Below, in pieces: positions 9,081 through 18,579 of a DNA stretch of 64,000 nt (within the stretch, counting starts at the first letter, position 1; each line of letters begins with the position of its first letter). Position numbers and translations under genes: made by a program. Under the pieces are notes generated by a model. That model ran no database searches, was not told the DNA's origin, and saw only the letters and a program-made list of their open reading frames with translations. Origin of the DNA: Aquipuribacter sp. SD81 (GTDB lineage: Bacteria; Actinomycetota; Actinomycetes; Actinomycetales; JBBAYJ01); assembly GCF_037153975.1 (NCBI RefSeq), contig NZ_JBBAYJ010000014.1:42008-106007 (forward strand), in the 5' to 3' direction.

Positions 9081-10273
9081 CCATTCTCGTCGCCGTCCCG
9101 TCGACCGCCGCCGAAGCCGCGGGCGAGCATGCCCGCCCCGTCGCCGACCTCGAGGGCATGCAGCTGCTCCTTGACCGCGACAAGGTGCCCGTCACCGTCG
9201 TCCTCGGGCCGGACGTCGACCTCGAGCGGGCGCTGCCCCTCACGTCCGACCTGCGGCTGCACCGCCCCGAGGTCGGCTTCGTCCTGCTGCGCGACGCGGT
9301 CGACTCGACCGTCCTGCGCGACGCCCTGCGCGCCGGCATCCGCGAGGTCGTCGAGACGTACGACCCTGTCGCGTTGGCCGACGCGGTGAAGCGCAGCGAC
9401 GAGCTCAACGCCGCCCTGGCGGAGCGCTCTCACGTCGGCGACGACGACGCGTCGTCGCTCGGACGGGTCGTCACGGTCTTCTCGGCGAAGGGCGGCTGCG
9501 GCAAGACGACGATCAGCACGAACCTCGCGGCCGCGCTCGCCGACGGCGGCCGGCGCAACGTGGTGATCGTGGACCTCGACCTCGCCTTCGGCGACGTCGC
9601 GATCGCGCTGCAGCTGTTCCCGTCCCGCACCATCGCCGACGCGGTCCCGATGGGCGAGGCCGATATCGACTTCGACGGTGTGCAGTCGCTGCTGACGCCG
9701 CACTCCCCCGGTCTCACGAGCCTCGTCGCGCCGGTGGAGCCGGGCGCCGCCGACACCATCCCCGCCTCGCTGGTGGGGCGGATCCTCGAGCTGCTCCGCG
9801 AGCACTTCGACTACGTGATCGTCGACACGCCACCGGCCTTCGACGACCAGGTGCTCGCCGCCTTCGACGCCTCGGACGCGATCGTGCTGCTCGCCACCCT
9901 CGACATCCCGGCGCTGAAGAACCTCAAGCTGACGCTGGAGACCCTTGACCTCCTCAACTACCCGCGGGAGCGGTGGCGGATCGTGCTCAACCGGGCCGAC
10001 TCCAAGGTGGGTCTCGCCACGAGTGAGGTCGAGAAGACGCTGCGCACCGCGATCACGGCGCAGGTGCCGAGCAGCCGCGACGTGCCCGCCACGGTGAACC
10101 GGGGTGTGCCGATCGTGCTCGACGACGCGAAGCACCCGGTGTCGGTCGCCATCAAGTCCTTCGCCGACCGCGACATCGTCGGCACGCTCACGCCGGCCGC
10201 CAAGCAGGAGAAGGTGCCCGCGCCGCTCCGCAACGACCGCCGCGGCTTCCTGCGCCGCCGGGCCAAGGCCTGA
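9077..10273 (+). CDS. cpaE: Tad pilus localisation ATPase CpaE
   Basis: 398 residues. Residues 1-110 look like a degenerate receiver-type domain. From about 130 comes a ParA/MinD-type ATPase with the deviant Walker A SAKGGCGKTT (136-145), a switch region VIVDLDLAFGD and VIVDTPPAFDD. CpaE/TadZ proteins place the pilus machine in the cell. Translation is coupled to rcpC by ATGA overlap. CpaF follows after 19 bp with its own ribosome-binding site. Confidence 0.9.
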   Translation: MTILVAVPSTAAEAAGEHARPVADLEGMQLLLDRDKVPVTVVLGPDVDLERALPLTSDLRLHRPEVGFVLLRDAVDSTVLRDALRAGIREVVETYDPVALADAVKRSDELNAALAERSHVGDDDASSLGRVVTVFSAKGGCGKTTISTNLAAALADGGRRNVVIVDLDLAFGDVAIALQLFPSRTIADAVPMGEADIDFDGVQSLLTPHSPGLTSLVAPVEPGAADTIPASLVGRILELLREHFDYVIVDTPPAFDDQVLAAFDASDAIVLLATLDIPALKNLKLTLETLDLLNYPRERWRIVLNRADSKVGLATSEVEKTLRTAITAQVPSSRDVPATVNRGVPIVLDDAKHPVSVAIKSFADRDIVGTLTPAAKQEKVPAPLRNDRRGFLRRRAKA

Positions 10274-10292
10274 CCGGGACCGGGAGGACCAC

Positions 10293-11672
10293 ATGAGTCT
10301 CGCTGACCGCCTCGCGGCGGCCCGGGCGCAGCAGGCGCCCGCATCGGACGCCCCGAAGGGCCCTCGCAACCGGACCCGCCGGGCCCAGCACAAGGACCCC
10401 TTCGCCGACCTCAAGCGCGACGTGCACCAGGCGCTGCTCGACACGCTCGGGCCGCAGCTGTACGACGCCCGGCTGTCGGCGTCGGAGCTCGAGCAGAAGG
10501 TCCGCTTCACCCTGCAGGACGTGCTCGCCGGCGGTGAGGTACCCCTGACATCGGCGGACCGGACCCGCATCACGCAGGAGATCGCCGACGACATCCTCGG
10601 CTACGGCCCGCTCGAGCCGCTGCTCCGCGACCCCGAGGTTACGGAGATCATGGCCAACGGTCCCGACCTCGTGTACGTGGAGCGAGGAGGCCGGCTGTAC
10701 GAGGTCGACGCCCACTTCAACGACGAGACGCACCTGCGCCGGACCATCGACAAGATCGTCGGCCGGGTCGGCCGTCGCGTCGACGAGGCCACTCCCATGG
10801 TCGACGCCCGCCTTCCCGACGGCAGCCGCGTCAACGCGATCATCCCCCCGCTCGCGGTCGACGGGTCGGTCCTCACGATCCGCAAGTTCGCCGCCGACCC
10901 CCTCACGGTCGACGACCTCGTCGCCTTCGGGAGCCTGTCCCGCACGGTGGCGGAGTTCCTGCGGGCGTGCGTCGCGGGCCGGCTCAACGTCATCGTGTCC
11001 GGCGGCACGGGCGCCGGGAAGACGACGACCCTCAACGTGCTGAGCGCCTTCATCCCCGAGACGGAGCGCATCATCACGGTCGAGGACGCCGCCGAGCTGC
11101 AGCTGCACCAGCAGCACGTGCTCCGCCTGGAGTCGCGACCGCCGAACATCGAGGGCCGCGGCGAGGTCAAGATCCGCGACCTCGTCAAGAACGCGCTGCG
11201 GATGCGCCCGGACCGCATCGTCGTCGGCGAGGTCCGCGACGAGGCCGCGCTCGACATGCTCCAGGCCATGAACACGGGCCACGACGGCTCGATCTCGACC
11301 GTGCACAGCAACGGCCCGCGCGACGCCGTCGCCCGCCTCGAGACCATGGTGCTCATGGCCGGGGTCGAGCTCCCGGTGCGGGCCATCCGCGAGCAGGTGT
11401 CGAGCGCGGTCGACCTCATCGTCCATCAGACCCGCTTCCGCGACGGCGGCCGCCGGATCACCCACGTCACCGAGGTCGTCGGCATGGAAGGGGACATCGT
11501 CACGCTGCAGGACATCTTCCTCTTCGACAGCCGCGCAGGAATCGACGAGCACGGCCACCCGGTCGGGCAGCTGCGCTCCACCGGGCTGCGGCCGAAGTTC
11601 CTCGACAAGCTCGCAGCGCAGGGCATCCACGTCGACCCGACCGCCTTCGCCTTCGAGCGGTTCGCGCGATGA
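10293..11672 (+). CDS. cpaF: Tad pilus assembly ATPase CpaF/TadA
   Basis: 459 residues from ATG 10293, preceded by GGGAGGA. Secretion-type ATPase that drives pilin polymerisation on the cytoplasmic face. Walker A is GGTGAGKTTT (237-246). The Asp box begins ITVEDAAELQL. Walker B RIVVGEVRDEAALDML and the His box TGHDGSISTVH follow in order. The length fits CpaF/TadA. Its stop overlaps the next start (ATGA, 11669), so it is coupled to the platform protein. Confidence 0.94.
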   Translation: MSLADRLAAARAQQAPASDAPKGPRNRTRRAQHKDPFADLKRDVHQALLDTLGPQLYDARLSASELEQKVRFTLQDVLAGGEVPLTSADRTRITQEIADDILGYGPLEPLLRDPEVTEIMANGPDLVYVERGGRLYEVDAHFNDETHLRRTIDKIVGRVGRRVDEATPMVDARLPDGSRVNAIIPPLAVDGSVLTIRKFAADPLTVDDLVAFGSLSRTVAEFLRACVAGRLNVIVSGGTGAGKTTTLNVLSAFIPETERIITVEDAAELQLHQQHVLRLESRPPNIEGRGEVKIRDLVKNALRMRPDRIVVGEVRDEAALDMLQAMNTGHDGSISTVHSNGPRDAVARLETMVLMAGVELPVRAIREQVSSAVDLIVHQTRFRDGGRRITHVTEVVGMEGDIVTLQDIFLFDSRAGIDEHGHPVGQLRSTGLRPKFLDKLAAQGIHVDPTAFAFERFAR

Positions 11673-13711
11673 CGAGGCGTAGCGCCCTCAACGCAGGGCT
11701 CGTGCTGGCGACCGCCGCGCTGCTGGCGGCGCCAGCCGCCGCCTCGCCCGTCGACGCGGCCGACGCCCGCATCTCGAACGTCGGCTACACGGATACGGGC
11801 CTCGAGCTGACGTACTCGGCCCCGGGGCTGCCCAGCGGGACCGGCCTCGACCCCGAGACCATGACCGCCGAGTTCGTGCCCGAGGTGGGAGGCGCGGCGT
11901 TCTCGCTCGACGTCGACGCCGTCGCAGCAGAGGGCGCGGCCATCCAACAGCGAGTCGTCCTCGTGCTCGACACGTCGGGATCATTGTCCGACGACGACGT
12001 CGTCGCCCTCCGCGAGGCCGCCAACAGCCTCGTCGACCAGCTGCCCGAGCAGGCGGAGGTCGGACTCGTCACCTTCGGTCAGCCCGCAGTCACCGTCCTC
12101 GATCCGACCACCGACCGGGCCGCGCTCCGTGCTGAGCTCGACGAGCTGGACGACGTCGGTAACACCGCCTTGTTCGACGCCGTCATCCTCGGCACCGAGA
12201 TGCTGCGCGGCGAGGGCAGCGAGTCGATCGTGCTCATGACCGACGGCCAGGACGAGGGCGACGGTCCCGGGACCATCGGCAGCGAGGCGACGCTGGACGA
12301 AGCCGCCGCGTCGGTGGCCGCGTCCGGTACCCGGCTCACGGCCGTCGCATTCGGCGATGCGGCGACCGAGCCGCTCGAGCAGCTGGTGGCCGCGAGCGGT
12401 GGCAGCGGCGTGGTTCCCGCCGACGACGGTCCGGCCCTCGTGCAGGCGCTGCAGGACATCGGCGAGGACCTCGCCACCGAGCTCGCCGTCGCGGTATCCG
12501 TGCCGGAGTCGATCCGCACGACCTCGGGCGTACTCACCCTGTCCGCCACCGCGGGGGACGTCGACACCACCGCCACGTGGGAGGGCCGGCTCGGCCCGGA
12601 CGCCCCGGCCCCGACGCCGACACCCACCGCGACTCCCGAGCCCGAGCCCAGCCCGGAGCCGTCCGAGGCGGTTGTCGTCGCGCCGCCGTCGGCCTCGCAG
12701 CTGGGCTTCCTCGGGCCGGTGGCGCTGTACATCGCTCTCGGCGCCCTCTTCCTCGCGCTCCTCATCGTGGCCCTCGTGCTCGTCGGTCTGGCCGCGAGCC
12801 GCAACAGCCCCGCCGCCGTTCGCGAACGCAGCCTCCAGGTCTACTCCGTGCACGGCAGCCAGCCGGCCCTGGTCGAGCAGGAGCGCTCGAGCACGCGGCT
12901 CGGAGACAACGCGGTGGCTCGCACCGCGGTCGAGTACGCCGGGCGCGTCGTCGACAAGCGGCAGAGCGGGGACCGACTCGGCCGAAGGCTCGACGCGGCC
13001 GGCATCCCGCTGCGTCCCGCCGAGTGGGTGGTCATCCACACCGTCAGCACGATCGGCGGCGGTCTCCTGCTGCTTCTCTTGTCGCGCGGCAACATCCTCG
13101 GCCTGGTCCTGGGCCTGGTCATCGGCTACCTGGTGCCGCGCTTCCTCGTGTCGTTCCGCCGTGACCGACGTGAGCGGGCCTTCCTCAACGTGCTGCCGGA
13201 CACCCTCGGGCTGATGGCGTCCGGGCTGCGCGCCGGGTACTCCATGCCTCAGGCCATGGACTCCGTCGCCCGGGAGGGCCAGGAGCCGGTCAAGAGCGAG
13301 TTCAACCGCGCCCTGGTGGAAGCACGCCTCGGGGTGCCGGCCGAGGAGGCACTCGAAGGCATCGCCCACCGCATGGACAGCCAGGACTTCCGCTGGGTCG
13401 TCATGGCGATCCGCATCCAGCGCGAGGTCGGCGGCAACCTCGCCGAGCTGCTCGACACGGTGAGCGGCACCCTGCGCGAGCGCGCCCGCCTCAAGCGACA
13501 GGTGCTGGCGCTGTCGGCCGAGGGGCGGCTGTCGGCGTGGATCCTCGGAGGGCTTCCCGTCCTCTTCGCCGCCTACCTCGTCCTCGTCCAGGGCGACTAC
13601 GTCAGCACCCTGTGGACCGAGCCGTTGGGCATCGCCCTGTCCCTGGTGGCCATCGTGCTGTTCGTCATCGGCCTGTTCGGCCTGCGTTGGGCGACGAAGG
13701 TGGACGTGTGA
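11669..13711 (+). CDS. tadB: Fused von Willebrand A domain-TadB platform protein
   Basis: 680 residues. Signal peptide (1-26), then a von Willebrand factor A domain (about 95-280) with MIDAS motif DTSGS at 101-105 and later NTALFDA and LMTDGQDEGD. A proline/glutamate-rich linker (about 310-335) leads to a membrane helix (about 345-370). A TadB-type T2SSF domain follows (about 510-640), flanked by further helices. The VWA half should lie outside the membrane and may bind a ligand through a metal. TadB forms the inner-membrane platform with TadC. The usual TadB is about 300 residues, so this is more than twice that size. I chose ATG 11669 because it overlaps the cpaF stop and gives a clean signal peptide. 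Confidence 0.88.
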   Translation: MTRRSALNAGLVLATAALLAAPAAASPVDAADARISNVGYTDTGLELTYSAPGLPSGTGLDPETMTAEFVPEVGGAAFSLDVDAVAAEGAAIQQRVVLVLDTSGSLSDDDVVALREAANSLVDQLPEQAEVGLVTFGQPAVTVLDPTTDRAALRAELDELDDVGNTALFDAVILGTEMLRGEGSESIVLMTDGQDEGDGPGTIGSEATLDEAAASVAASGTRLTAVAFGDAATEPLEQLVAASGGSGVVPADDGPALVQALQDIGEDLATELAVAVSVPESIRTTSGVLTLSATAGDVDTTATWEGRLGPDAPAPTPTPTATPEPEPSPEPSEAVVVAPPSASQLGFLGPVALYIALGALFLALLIVALVLVGLAASRNSPAAVRERSLQVYSVHGSQPALVEQERSSTRLGDNAVARTAVEYAGRVVDKRQSGDRLGRRLDAAGIPLRPAEWVVIHTVSTIGGGLLLLLLSRGNILGLVLGLVIGYLVPRFLVSFRRDRRERAFLNVLPDTLGLMASGLRAGYSMPQAMDSVAREGQEPVKSEFNRALVEARLGVPAEEALEGIAHRMDSQDFRWVVMAIRIQREVGGNLAELLDTVSGTLRERARLKRQVLALSAEGRLSAWILGGLPVLFAAYLVLVQGDYVSTLWTEPLGIALSLVAIVLFVIGLFGLRWATKVDV

Positions 13712-14688
13712 TGATCGAGAGCATCCAGAACATCACCGGCGCCCTGTTCGGCTCGCCGCTGCTGGTCGTCGGTGTGGGGGCGATCTTCCTCGCCGTCCTG
13801 CTCGGGGTGGGCTCCCTGCTGCTCGCCCCCACCGCCAACCAGGCGGCCGTCTCGAGGTCGCTGGCCGCCGTCGAGGCGCTGCAGTCCGCACCTCGGTCCA
13901 TGCGACAGCAGGAGCTCGAGCAGCCGCTGCGCGTCCGCGCCCTCGACCCCGCCTTCGGGACCCTCACCCGCCTCGGCCGTCGACTGACGCCCGACGGTCA
14001 GGTGGCTCGCATCCGCAAGCGTCTCGACCTGGCGGGCAACCCGACCGGGTGGGACGTCGACCGGGTGGTGTCCCTCAAGGTGCTGCTCAGCTTCGTGCTC
14101 GGGGCCTTCACCGCGCTCGTGTGCCTGCTGGCGTCCACGTCTCCTTTCCGGGCGATCGTGGGCGTCGGGCTCGCGCTGGCGATCGGCTGGTTCGCGCCCT
14201 CCCTCATCGTCTACCAGATGGCAGCCAAGCGCTCGGAGCGCATCCAGAAGTCGCTGCCCGACGCCCTCGACCTGCTCACGATCTCTGTGGAGTCGGGGCT
14301 GGCCTTCGACGCTGCCCTGGCGCAGGTCTCCCGCAACACCGACGGCCCGCTCGCGGCGGAGTTCTTCCGCGTGCTGCAGGAGATGCAGATCGGCACAGGG
14401 CGCATGGCCGCCATGCGTGCGATGGCCGACCGCACCGACGTCGCCGACCTCAAGTCCTTCGTGGCGGCCATGGTGCAGGCAGACTCCTACGGCGTGCCCA
14501 TCGCGAGCGCGCTGCGTACCCAGGCGGACGAGATGCGCGTCAAGCGGAGCCAGCGGGCCGAGGAGGCCGCACAGAAGGTGCCGGTGAAGATCCTCTTCCC
14601 GCTGATCTTCGGCATCATGCCTACGCTGTTCGTCGTCATCATCGGACCGGGCGTCATCCAGACCTTCCTGTCCTTCAGCAACCTCTGA
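13711..14688 (+). CDS. tadC: Tad pilus platform protein TadC
   Basis: 325 residues. Four hydrophobic segments (about 13-36, 120-160, 285-320) enclose a T2SSF domain with PDALDLLTISVESGLAFDAAL and later KVPVKILFPLIFGIMPTLFVVIIGP, typical of TadC. It should pair with TadB as the membrane platform engaged by CpaF. ATG 13711 overlaps the previous stop by one base; a GTG three bases earlier is an alternative start. Confidence 0.9.
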   Translation: MIESIQNITGALFGSPLLVVGVGAIFLAVLLGVGSLLLAPTANQAAVSRSLAAVEALQSAPRSMRQQELEQPLRVRALDPAFGTLTRLGRRLTPDGQVARIRKRLDLAGNPTGWDVDRVVSLKVLLSFVLGAFTALVCLLASTSPFRAIVGVGLALAIGWFAPSLIVYQMAAKRSERIQKSLPDALDLLTISVESGLAFDAALAQVSRNTDGPLAAEFFRVLQEMQIGTGRMAAMRAMADRTDVADLKSFVAAMVQADSYGVPIASALRTQADEMRVKRSQRAEEAAQKVPVKILFPLIFGIMPTLFVVIIGPGVIQTFLSFSNL

Positions 14689-14700
14689 CCGGGAGGCCGC

Positions 14701-15897
14701 GTGGGGCTCCTGCTGCACCTGCGTGACACGTCGCAGTCGACGCTGCCTCCCCTCGACCGGCACCTCGTGCTCAGCCTCGCGGTGGAGCGCTTCCACCCCG
14801 ACGACGTGACCGCTGACGTCGACCTCGTCGTCGTGTCCCTCGAGGACGAGGTGGCGGCCCTCGAGCTGGCCCGCAGCATCCACGACGGCCGACCGGGGAC
14901 CCGCGTGCTCGTCCGCGCACCGGGCGAGTCCGGGCCGCGCGTGGTCGAAGACGGCGTGTGGGTCACCGGGGCCGGCAGCGTCTCGACCAGGAATGCCGTC
15001 AGCAGGATGCTCGACGGCAGTGACGCGGACGATCCGAGGCAGGACGAGGCCGAGCCTGCGAGGGGCCGGGGTGACGAGCGCGCAGCCGGGGACGACGTCA
15101 TCGACCTGCGCCGTCAGGTCCCGCGAGGCGGTGGTCGTGACCTCCTGCGTCAGCGCCTCGGTGGTGCGACGGCCGGCCTCGGAGCGTCGGCGCGAGCCTT
15201 CGACCTGCGGGCTCCGGAGCCGGTGTCCGTCGAGCAGCCCGTCGAACCGATCGCGGACGACGCGGACCCCGCGGACGGACCGGTGGAGGTCCCGGCGGTC
15301 CCGACCCCGGACCAGCCGTCCGTCCGGTCGCGCGGGCGTGAGAGCCGGGATGACGCACCGGAGGCCCTCGTCGCCCGGCTGCTGCCGCAGGTGGACCGTC
15401 TCTACGGCGTCAAGGAGACCGCGACCGCCGTCGTCGAGCACCTGCGGGACACCGTCGACGTGGCGGCAGCGGCGGTGCTCGTCCCCGACCAGCAACGTTG
15501 GGTGGTGGCGGCGGCGAGCGGCCACCGGCACCTCGAGGAACGGCTGGTCCTGGCCGCGGACCACTGGCTGGTCACCGAGGTGGGTGCGGCCCAGCACGCC
15601 GTGATCGTCGACGACACCGACGTGGCCCGGAACCGCTTGTCCGGTGCGCCCCTGAGCGCCTGGGCGCACCTGCTCGCCGTACCCCTGGTCTCTGTGGGCG
15701 GCATCGCGCTGCTCGCCCGGGGACCGCGAGGCCCCGCCTTCACCTCGCGCGACGTGGGAGCCGCGTCCGCCGCTGCCCGGGAAGCCAACTCGCTGTTCGC
15801 GTCGGCCGTGACGCTGCGCGAGCTGGCCCGACGGCTCAGCCAGTTCGCCGACGAGGACGCTCTCGAGCTCGTCGAGTCGAGCGACCCGCGGCCCTGA
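14701..15897 (+). CDS. GAF-like domain protein in the Tad operon
   Basis: 398 residues from GTG 14701, twelve bases after tadC and preceded by GGGAGG. The N-terminal 105 residues resemble a receiver-like alpha/beta fold (VDLVVVSLEDEVAALELARSI). A charged disordered linker covers about 105-220. The C-terminal domain (about 225-380) looks like GAF, with alternating strands such as AAAVLVPDQQRWVVAAASG and LAVPLVSVGGIALLARG. It may sense a small molecule or partner that tunes pilus assembly; this is inference from position. No enzyme motif is visible. Confidence 0.6.
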   Translation: MGLLLHLRDTSQSTLPPLDRHLVLSLAVERFHPDDVTADVDLVVVSLEDEVAALELARSIHDGRPGTRVLVRAPGESGPRVVEDGVWVTGAGSVSTRNAVSRMLDGSDADDPRQDEAEPARGRGDERAAGDDVIDLRRQVPRGGGRDLLRQRLGGATAGLGASARAFDLRAPEPVSVEQPVEPIADDADPADGPVEVPAVPTPDQPSVRSRGRESRDDAPEALVARLLPQVDRLYGVKETATAVVEHLRDTVDVAAAAVLVPDQQRWVVAAASGHRHLEERLVLAADHWLVTEVGAAQHAVIVDDTDVARNRLSGAPLSAWAHLLAVPLVSVGGIALLARGPRGPAFTSRDVGAASAAAREANSLFASAVTLRELARRLSQFADEDALELVESSDPRP

Positions 15898-15906
15898 GCG
15901 CCGCCG

Positions 15907-16929
15907 TCACTCGATGAAGAGGCGCTCGTCCACCAGCTGTTCGGCGACCGGCTGCAGCTCGTCGTCGAAACGCGACTGCTCGAAGCGCTTACGCATCTCG
16001 AGGTCGACCCGGTCGACGCCGCCCCGGTTCTTCTCGATCGACAGCACGACGTAGGCGTGGAACCGCTGCGAGGCGGTCGTGTCGTAGACGAGGTGGTGCC
16101 GGGCGACCACGTCGTACTTGTTGTTGAGGACGAGCACGACGTCGGCCTCGTAGGCGAGCGCCGACGAGCCCCGCAGCTGGTGCGCCCGCAGCCGCTTGCC
16201 CGGGCTCAGTCCCTCCTTGTCGGCGGCCACGATGGCCAGCACCGGCACCCCGAGGTCGAGCGCGAGGTCCTTGAGGCCCTCCACCACGCGGGTGACACGC
16301 TCGTCCTCCGGCGCCTCACCCGGCACGTGCACCTTCTGCAGGTAGTCCACGACGAGCAGGGGCGTCCCGCCCTGCGCGAGCGCCGAGCGCGCGACGGTCC
16401 AGATCTCGTCCAGGTCCGTCCGCGTCCCGAGCGCCCGGTGCAGGAACAGCCGGTCGCCGTACGACGCGACCGCCTCGACGGCCTGTGGGCCCGCGGGCGT
16501 CCCGGCGAGCCGCTCGGCGAGCGACCCGAGTGCCCCGCCGCCCTCCATGGCCTGCCGTACCCGCCGCAGGGTGACGCCGTCCTCCCCGAGGATGCAGCCG
16601 GCCTCGATGGCGACGAGCCGCTCGAGCATCGTGGCGGCGTCGTGCTCGAACGAGAAGTACACGGCCGACCCGCCCGCCGAGGCCACGTTCCTCGCGAGCT
16701 GCAGCGCGAGGGCCGTCTTGCCGAGCCCTTGCGGGCCTCCGAGCAGCGTGAGCTCGCCGGCGCGCATGCCTCCGCTCAGGTAGGTGTCGAGCCCGCCGAA
16801 CCCCGTGGGCACCACGCGCGCCGCGGCCCCGCCGCCGGAGCGTAACGCGTCGTCTGTGTCGCGAAGGACGTCGGCGATGGTCGTCGCCGCCGGTGGCGAG
16901 CCGGCTCGCGATGCGGGGATGCTAGGCAC
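15907..16929 (-). CDS. DnaB-type RecA-fold ATPase, not replicative helicase
   Basis: 340 residues from GTG 16929. It contains only the C-terminal RecA-like domain of DnaB. TGFGGLDTYLSGGMRAGELTL leads into Walker A GGPQGLGKTAL (about 64-74), a Walker B-like LLVVDYLQ, and a sensor segment with GSSALAYEADVVLVL and IEKNRGG. The N-terminal DnaB domain is absent. The gene runs opposite to the pilus genes and ends ten bases from the GAF-like gene. Such stand-alone ATPases occur in actinobacteria with unknown role; a link to the Tad machine is only positional. A CACAAT hexamer six bases before the start suggests a leaderless transcript. Confidence 0.72.
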   Translation of the reverse strand: MPSIPASRAGSPPAATTIADVLRDTDDALRSGGGAAARVVPTGFGGLDTYLSGGMRAGELTLLGGPQGLGKTALALQLARNVASAGGSAVYFSFEHDAATMLERLVAIEAGCILGEDGVTLRRVRQAMEGGGALGSLAERLAGTPAGPQAVEAVASYGDRLFLHRALGTRTDLDEIWTVARSALAQGGTPLLVVDYLQKVHVPGEAPEDERVTRVVEGLKDLALDLGVPVLAIVAADKEGLSPGKRLRAHQLRGSSALAYEADVVLVLNNKYDVVARHHLVYDTTASQRFHAYVVLSIEKNRGGVDRVDLEMRKRFEQSRFDDELQPVAEQLVDERLFIE

Positions 16930-16935
16930 AAGTTG

Positions 16936-16941
16936 ATTGTG
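16936..16941 (-). promoter_or_regulatory. Leaderless-type -10 for the DnaB-type ATPase
   Basis: CACAAT on the minus strand lies six bases before GTG 16929, matching the CANNNT/TANNNT-N6-start pattern seen at many genes here. Confidence 0.4.
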
Positions 16942-17022
16942 ACCGACCCGGCGCGAACGGTCAGGTGATCCGTCCGCTCGCCGAAGTGTCTCTGGTGACC
17001 GGTCCGTCCGCTGTGCAACGGT

Positions 17023-18579
17023 GTGCCCGTGGGCGGGCGGCGACTGGCGCTGGACGGCGAGCTCGTGCCGCTGCTCCTGCGCGGCCTCCTGCTGACGGTC
17101 GCCACGGTCCTGGTGGCCGGGACGGGCCAGGCGCAGGCTGCCCTGCTGCCGGGCATCGCCCTCGTCATCGTGATCGCCTTCGCGGCCATCCCCTTGCCGA
17201 ACCCCTCCGCCCGGCTGCTCCAGGCCTTCGCCGAGGCCGTCGTTCTCGGGCTCGTCATCGGCAGCATCGTGGACATCGGCCCGCTGTACGTCCCCCTCCT
17301 GCTGCTACCCGTGTTCACGATCGGGCAGCGGGGAGGCCTCGCAGTCGGTGCGGCGGGCGGCGGCGCCGCCGGCCTCGCGTGGCTGCTCGGCATCCTGTCG
17401 AGCCAGGCGGACACCTCCACCGTCTCGCGCCTGTCGCAGACGCTGCTGTGGACCATCCTGCTCGTCGTCGTGGGGCTGCTGGGCGGGTGGGTGCGGCGGC
17501 TGACCGACGAGAACCGCACCTACAGCGACACCGCGTACGAGCAGGCCTTCCGCCTCCTCGCGGAGCTGCAGAAGATCTCCCGCGAGCTCAGCCTCGGCCT
17601 CGACCCGCCGACCCTGGCCCGGGCGCTGCTCGACGAGGTCGCGGCCGTGCAGCCCGACGGCCACCGGGCCGTGTCGCTCGTGACGGACGAGGGACGGCTC
17701 GCCCCGTTGGCCGGCCACGTGTCCGACGACCCGGCGGAGGACGCCGCCAGCGTCGCCGCGTGGCGGTCGCGCACGGAGCACCACGACGAGCGAGCCGCCG
17801 CGCACGCCTTCCCGGTCACCATGGGCGAGCGCGTGGTAGCGGTCCTGTCTCTGCGACGTTCGGCGCTCTCGACGACGCAGGTACGCGACGTCCGGAGGAT
17901 GGTGGCCGAGAACGGACCCCGTCTCGCCGCCGCGCTCCTGTTCGACGACGTCCGGCGCCTCGCGACCGTCGACGAGCGCTTGCGGCTGGCCCGGGAGATC
18001 CACGACGGCATCGCCCAGGAGCTCGCGAGCGTCGGCTACCTGCTCGACGACGTCGCCAACCGCGTGCCGGACGACAACGCCGAGGATCTGCGGGCGCTGC
18101 GGGCGCACGTCCGCCGGGTGGTCAGCGACCTCCGGCTCAGCATCTTCGACCTGCGCTCCGGGGTCGACGACTCGATCGGCCTCGGCACCGCGCTCAGCGA
18201 GCACGTGCAGCGCGTCGGCCAGCAGAGCGACCTCGTCGTGCACACGGTCCTCGACGAGTTCGGCGAGCGGCTCCCGCCCGGCGTGGAGGTCGAGCTGCTC
18301 CGCATCGCGCAGGAGGCGGTCACCAACGTGCGCAAGCACGCCCAGGCGAGCAACCTCTGGGTCGACTGCACGGTCGAGGCGCCCCGGGCGTGGGTCAGGA
18401 TCGCCGACGACGGCATCGGCCTGCAGCCCCCAGGACCGCAGTCGATGGGACTCAAGGGGATGCGCGAGCGGGCACGTCGGATCGGGGGGGAGCTGACGGT
18501 GCGTGAGCGGGAGCAGGGCGGCGGCACCGTGGTCGAGGTGACGGTCGGCGACTGGGACGACGAGACGAGGGCGGTCTGA
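17023..18579 (+). CDS. Membrane histidine kinase (HisKA_3 type)
   Basis: 518 residues. Four or five membrane helices fill residues 15-155, followed by a GAF-like segment (about 185-300). A HisKA_3 dimerisation domain carries the H-box REIHDGIAQEL (His327). A HATPase domain follows with N-box EAVTNVRKHA (about 427), G1 IADDGIGL and G2 MGLKGMRERA. It should phosphorylate the regulator encoded next (TGATG overlap). Short loops suggest sensing within the membrane, or through the GAF domain. Its position directly before flp makes it the likely controller of pilin expression. Confidence 0.9.
   Translation: MPVGGRRLALDGELVPLLLRGLLLTVATVLVAGTGQAQAALLPGIALVIVIAFAAIPLPNPSARLLQAFAEAVVLGLVIGSIVDIGPLYVPLLLLPVFTIGQRGGLAVGAAGGGAAGLAWLLGILSSQADTSTVSRLSQTLLWTILLVVVGLLGGWVRRLTDENRTYSDTAYEQAFRLLAELQKISRELSLGLDPPTLARALLDEVAAVQPDGHRAVSLVTDEGRLAPLAGHVSDDPAEDAASVAAWRSRTEHHDERAAAHAFPVTMGERVVAVLSLRRSALSTTQVRDVRRMVAENGPRLAAALLFDDVRRLATVDERLRLAREIHDGIAQELASVGYLLDDVANRVPDDNAEDLRALRAHVRRVVSDLRLSIFDLRSGVDDSIGLGTALSEHVQRVGQQSDLVVHTVLDEFGERLPPGVEVELLRIAQEAVTNVRKHAQASNLWVDCTVEAPRAWVRIADDGIGLQPPGPQSMGLKGMRERARRIGGELTVREREQGGGTVVEVTVGDWDDETRAV

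Noticed and set aside
15907..16929. Replicative DNA helicase dnaB
   Set aside because: Only the C-terminal RecA-like domain is present, the length is 340 residues, and the context is not replication.
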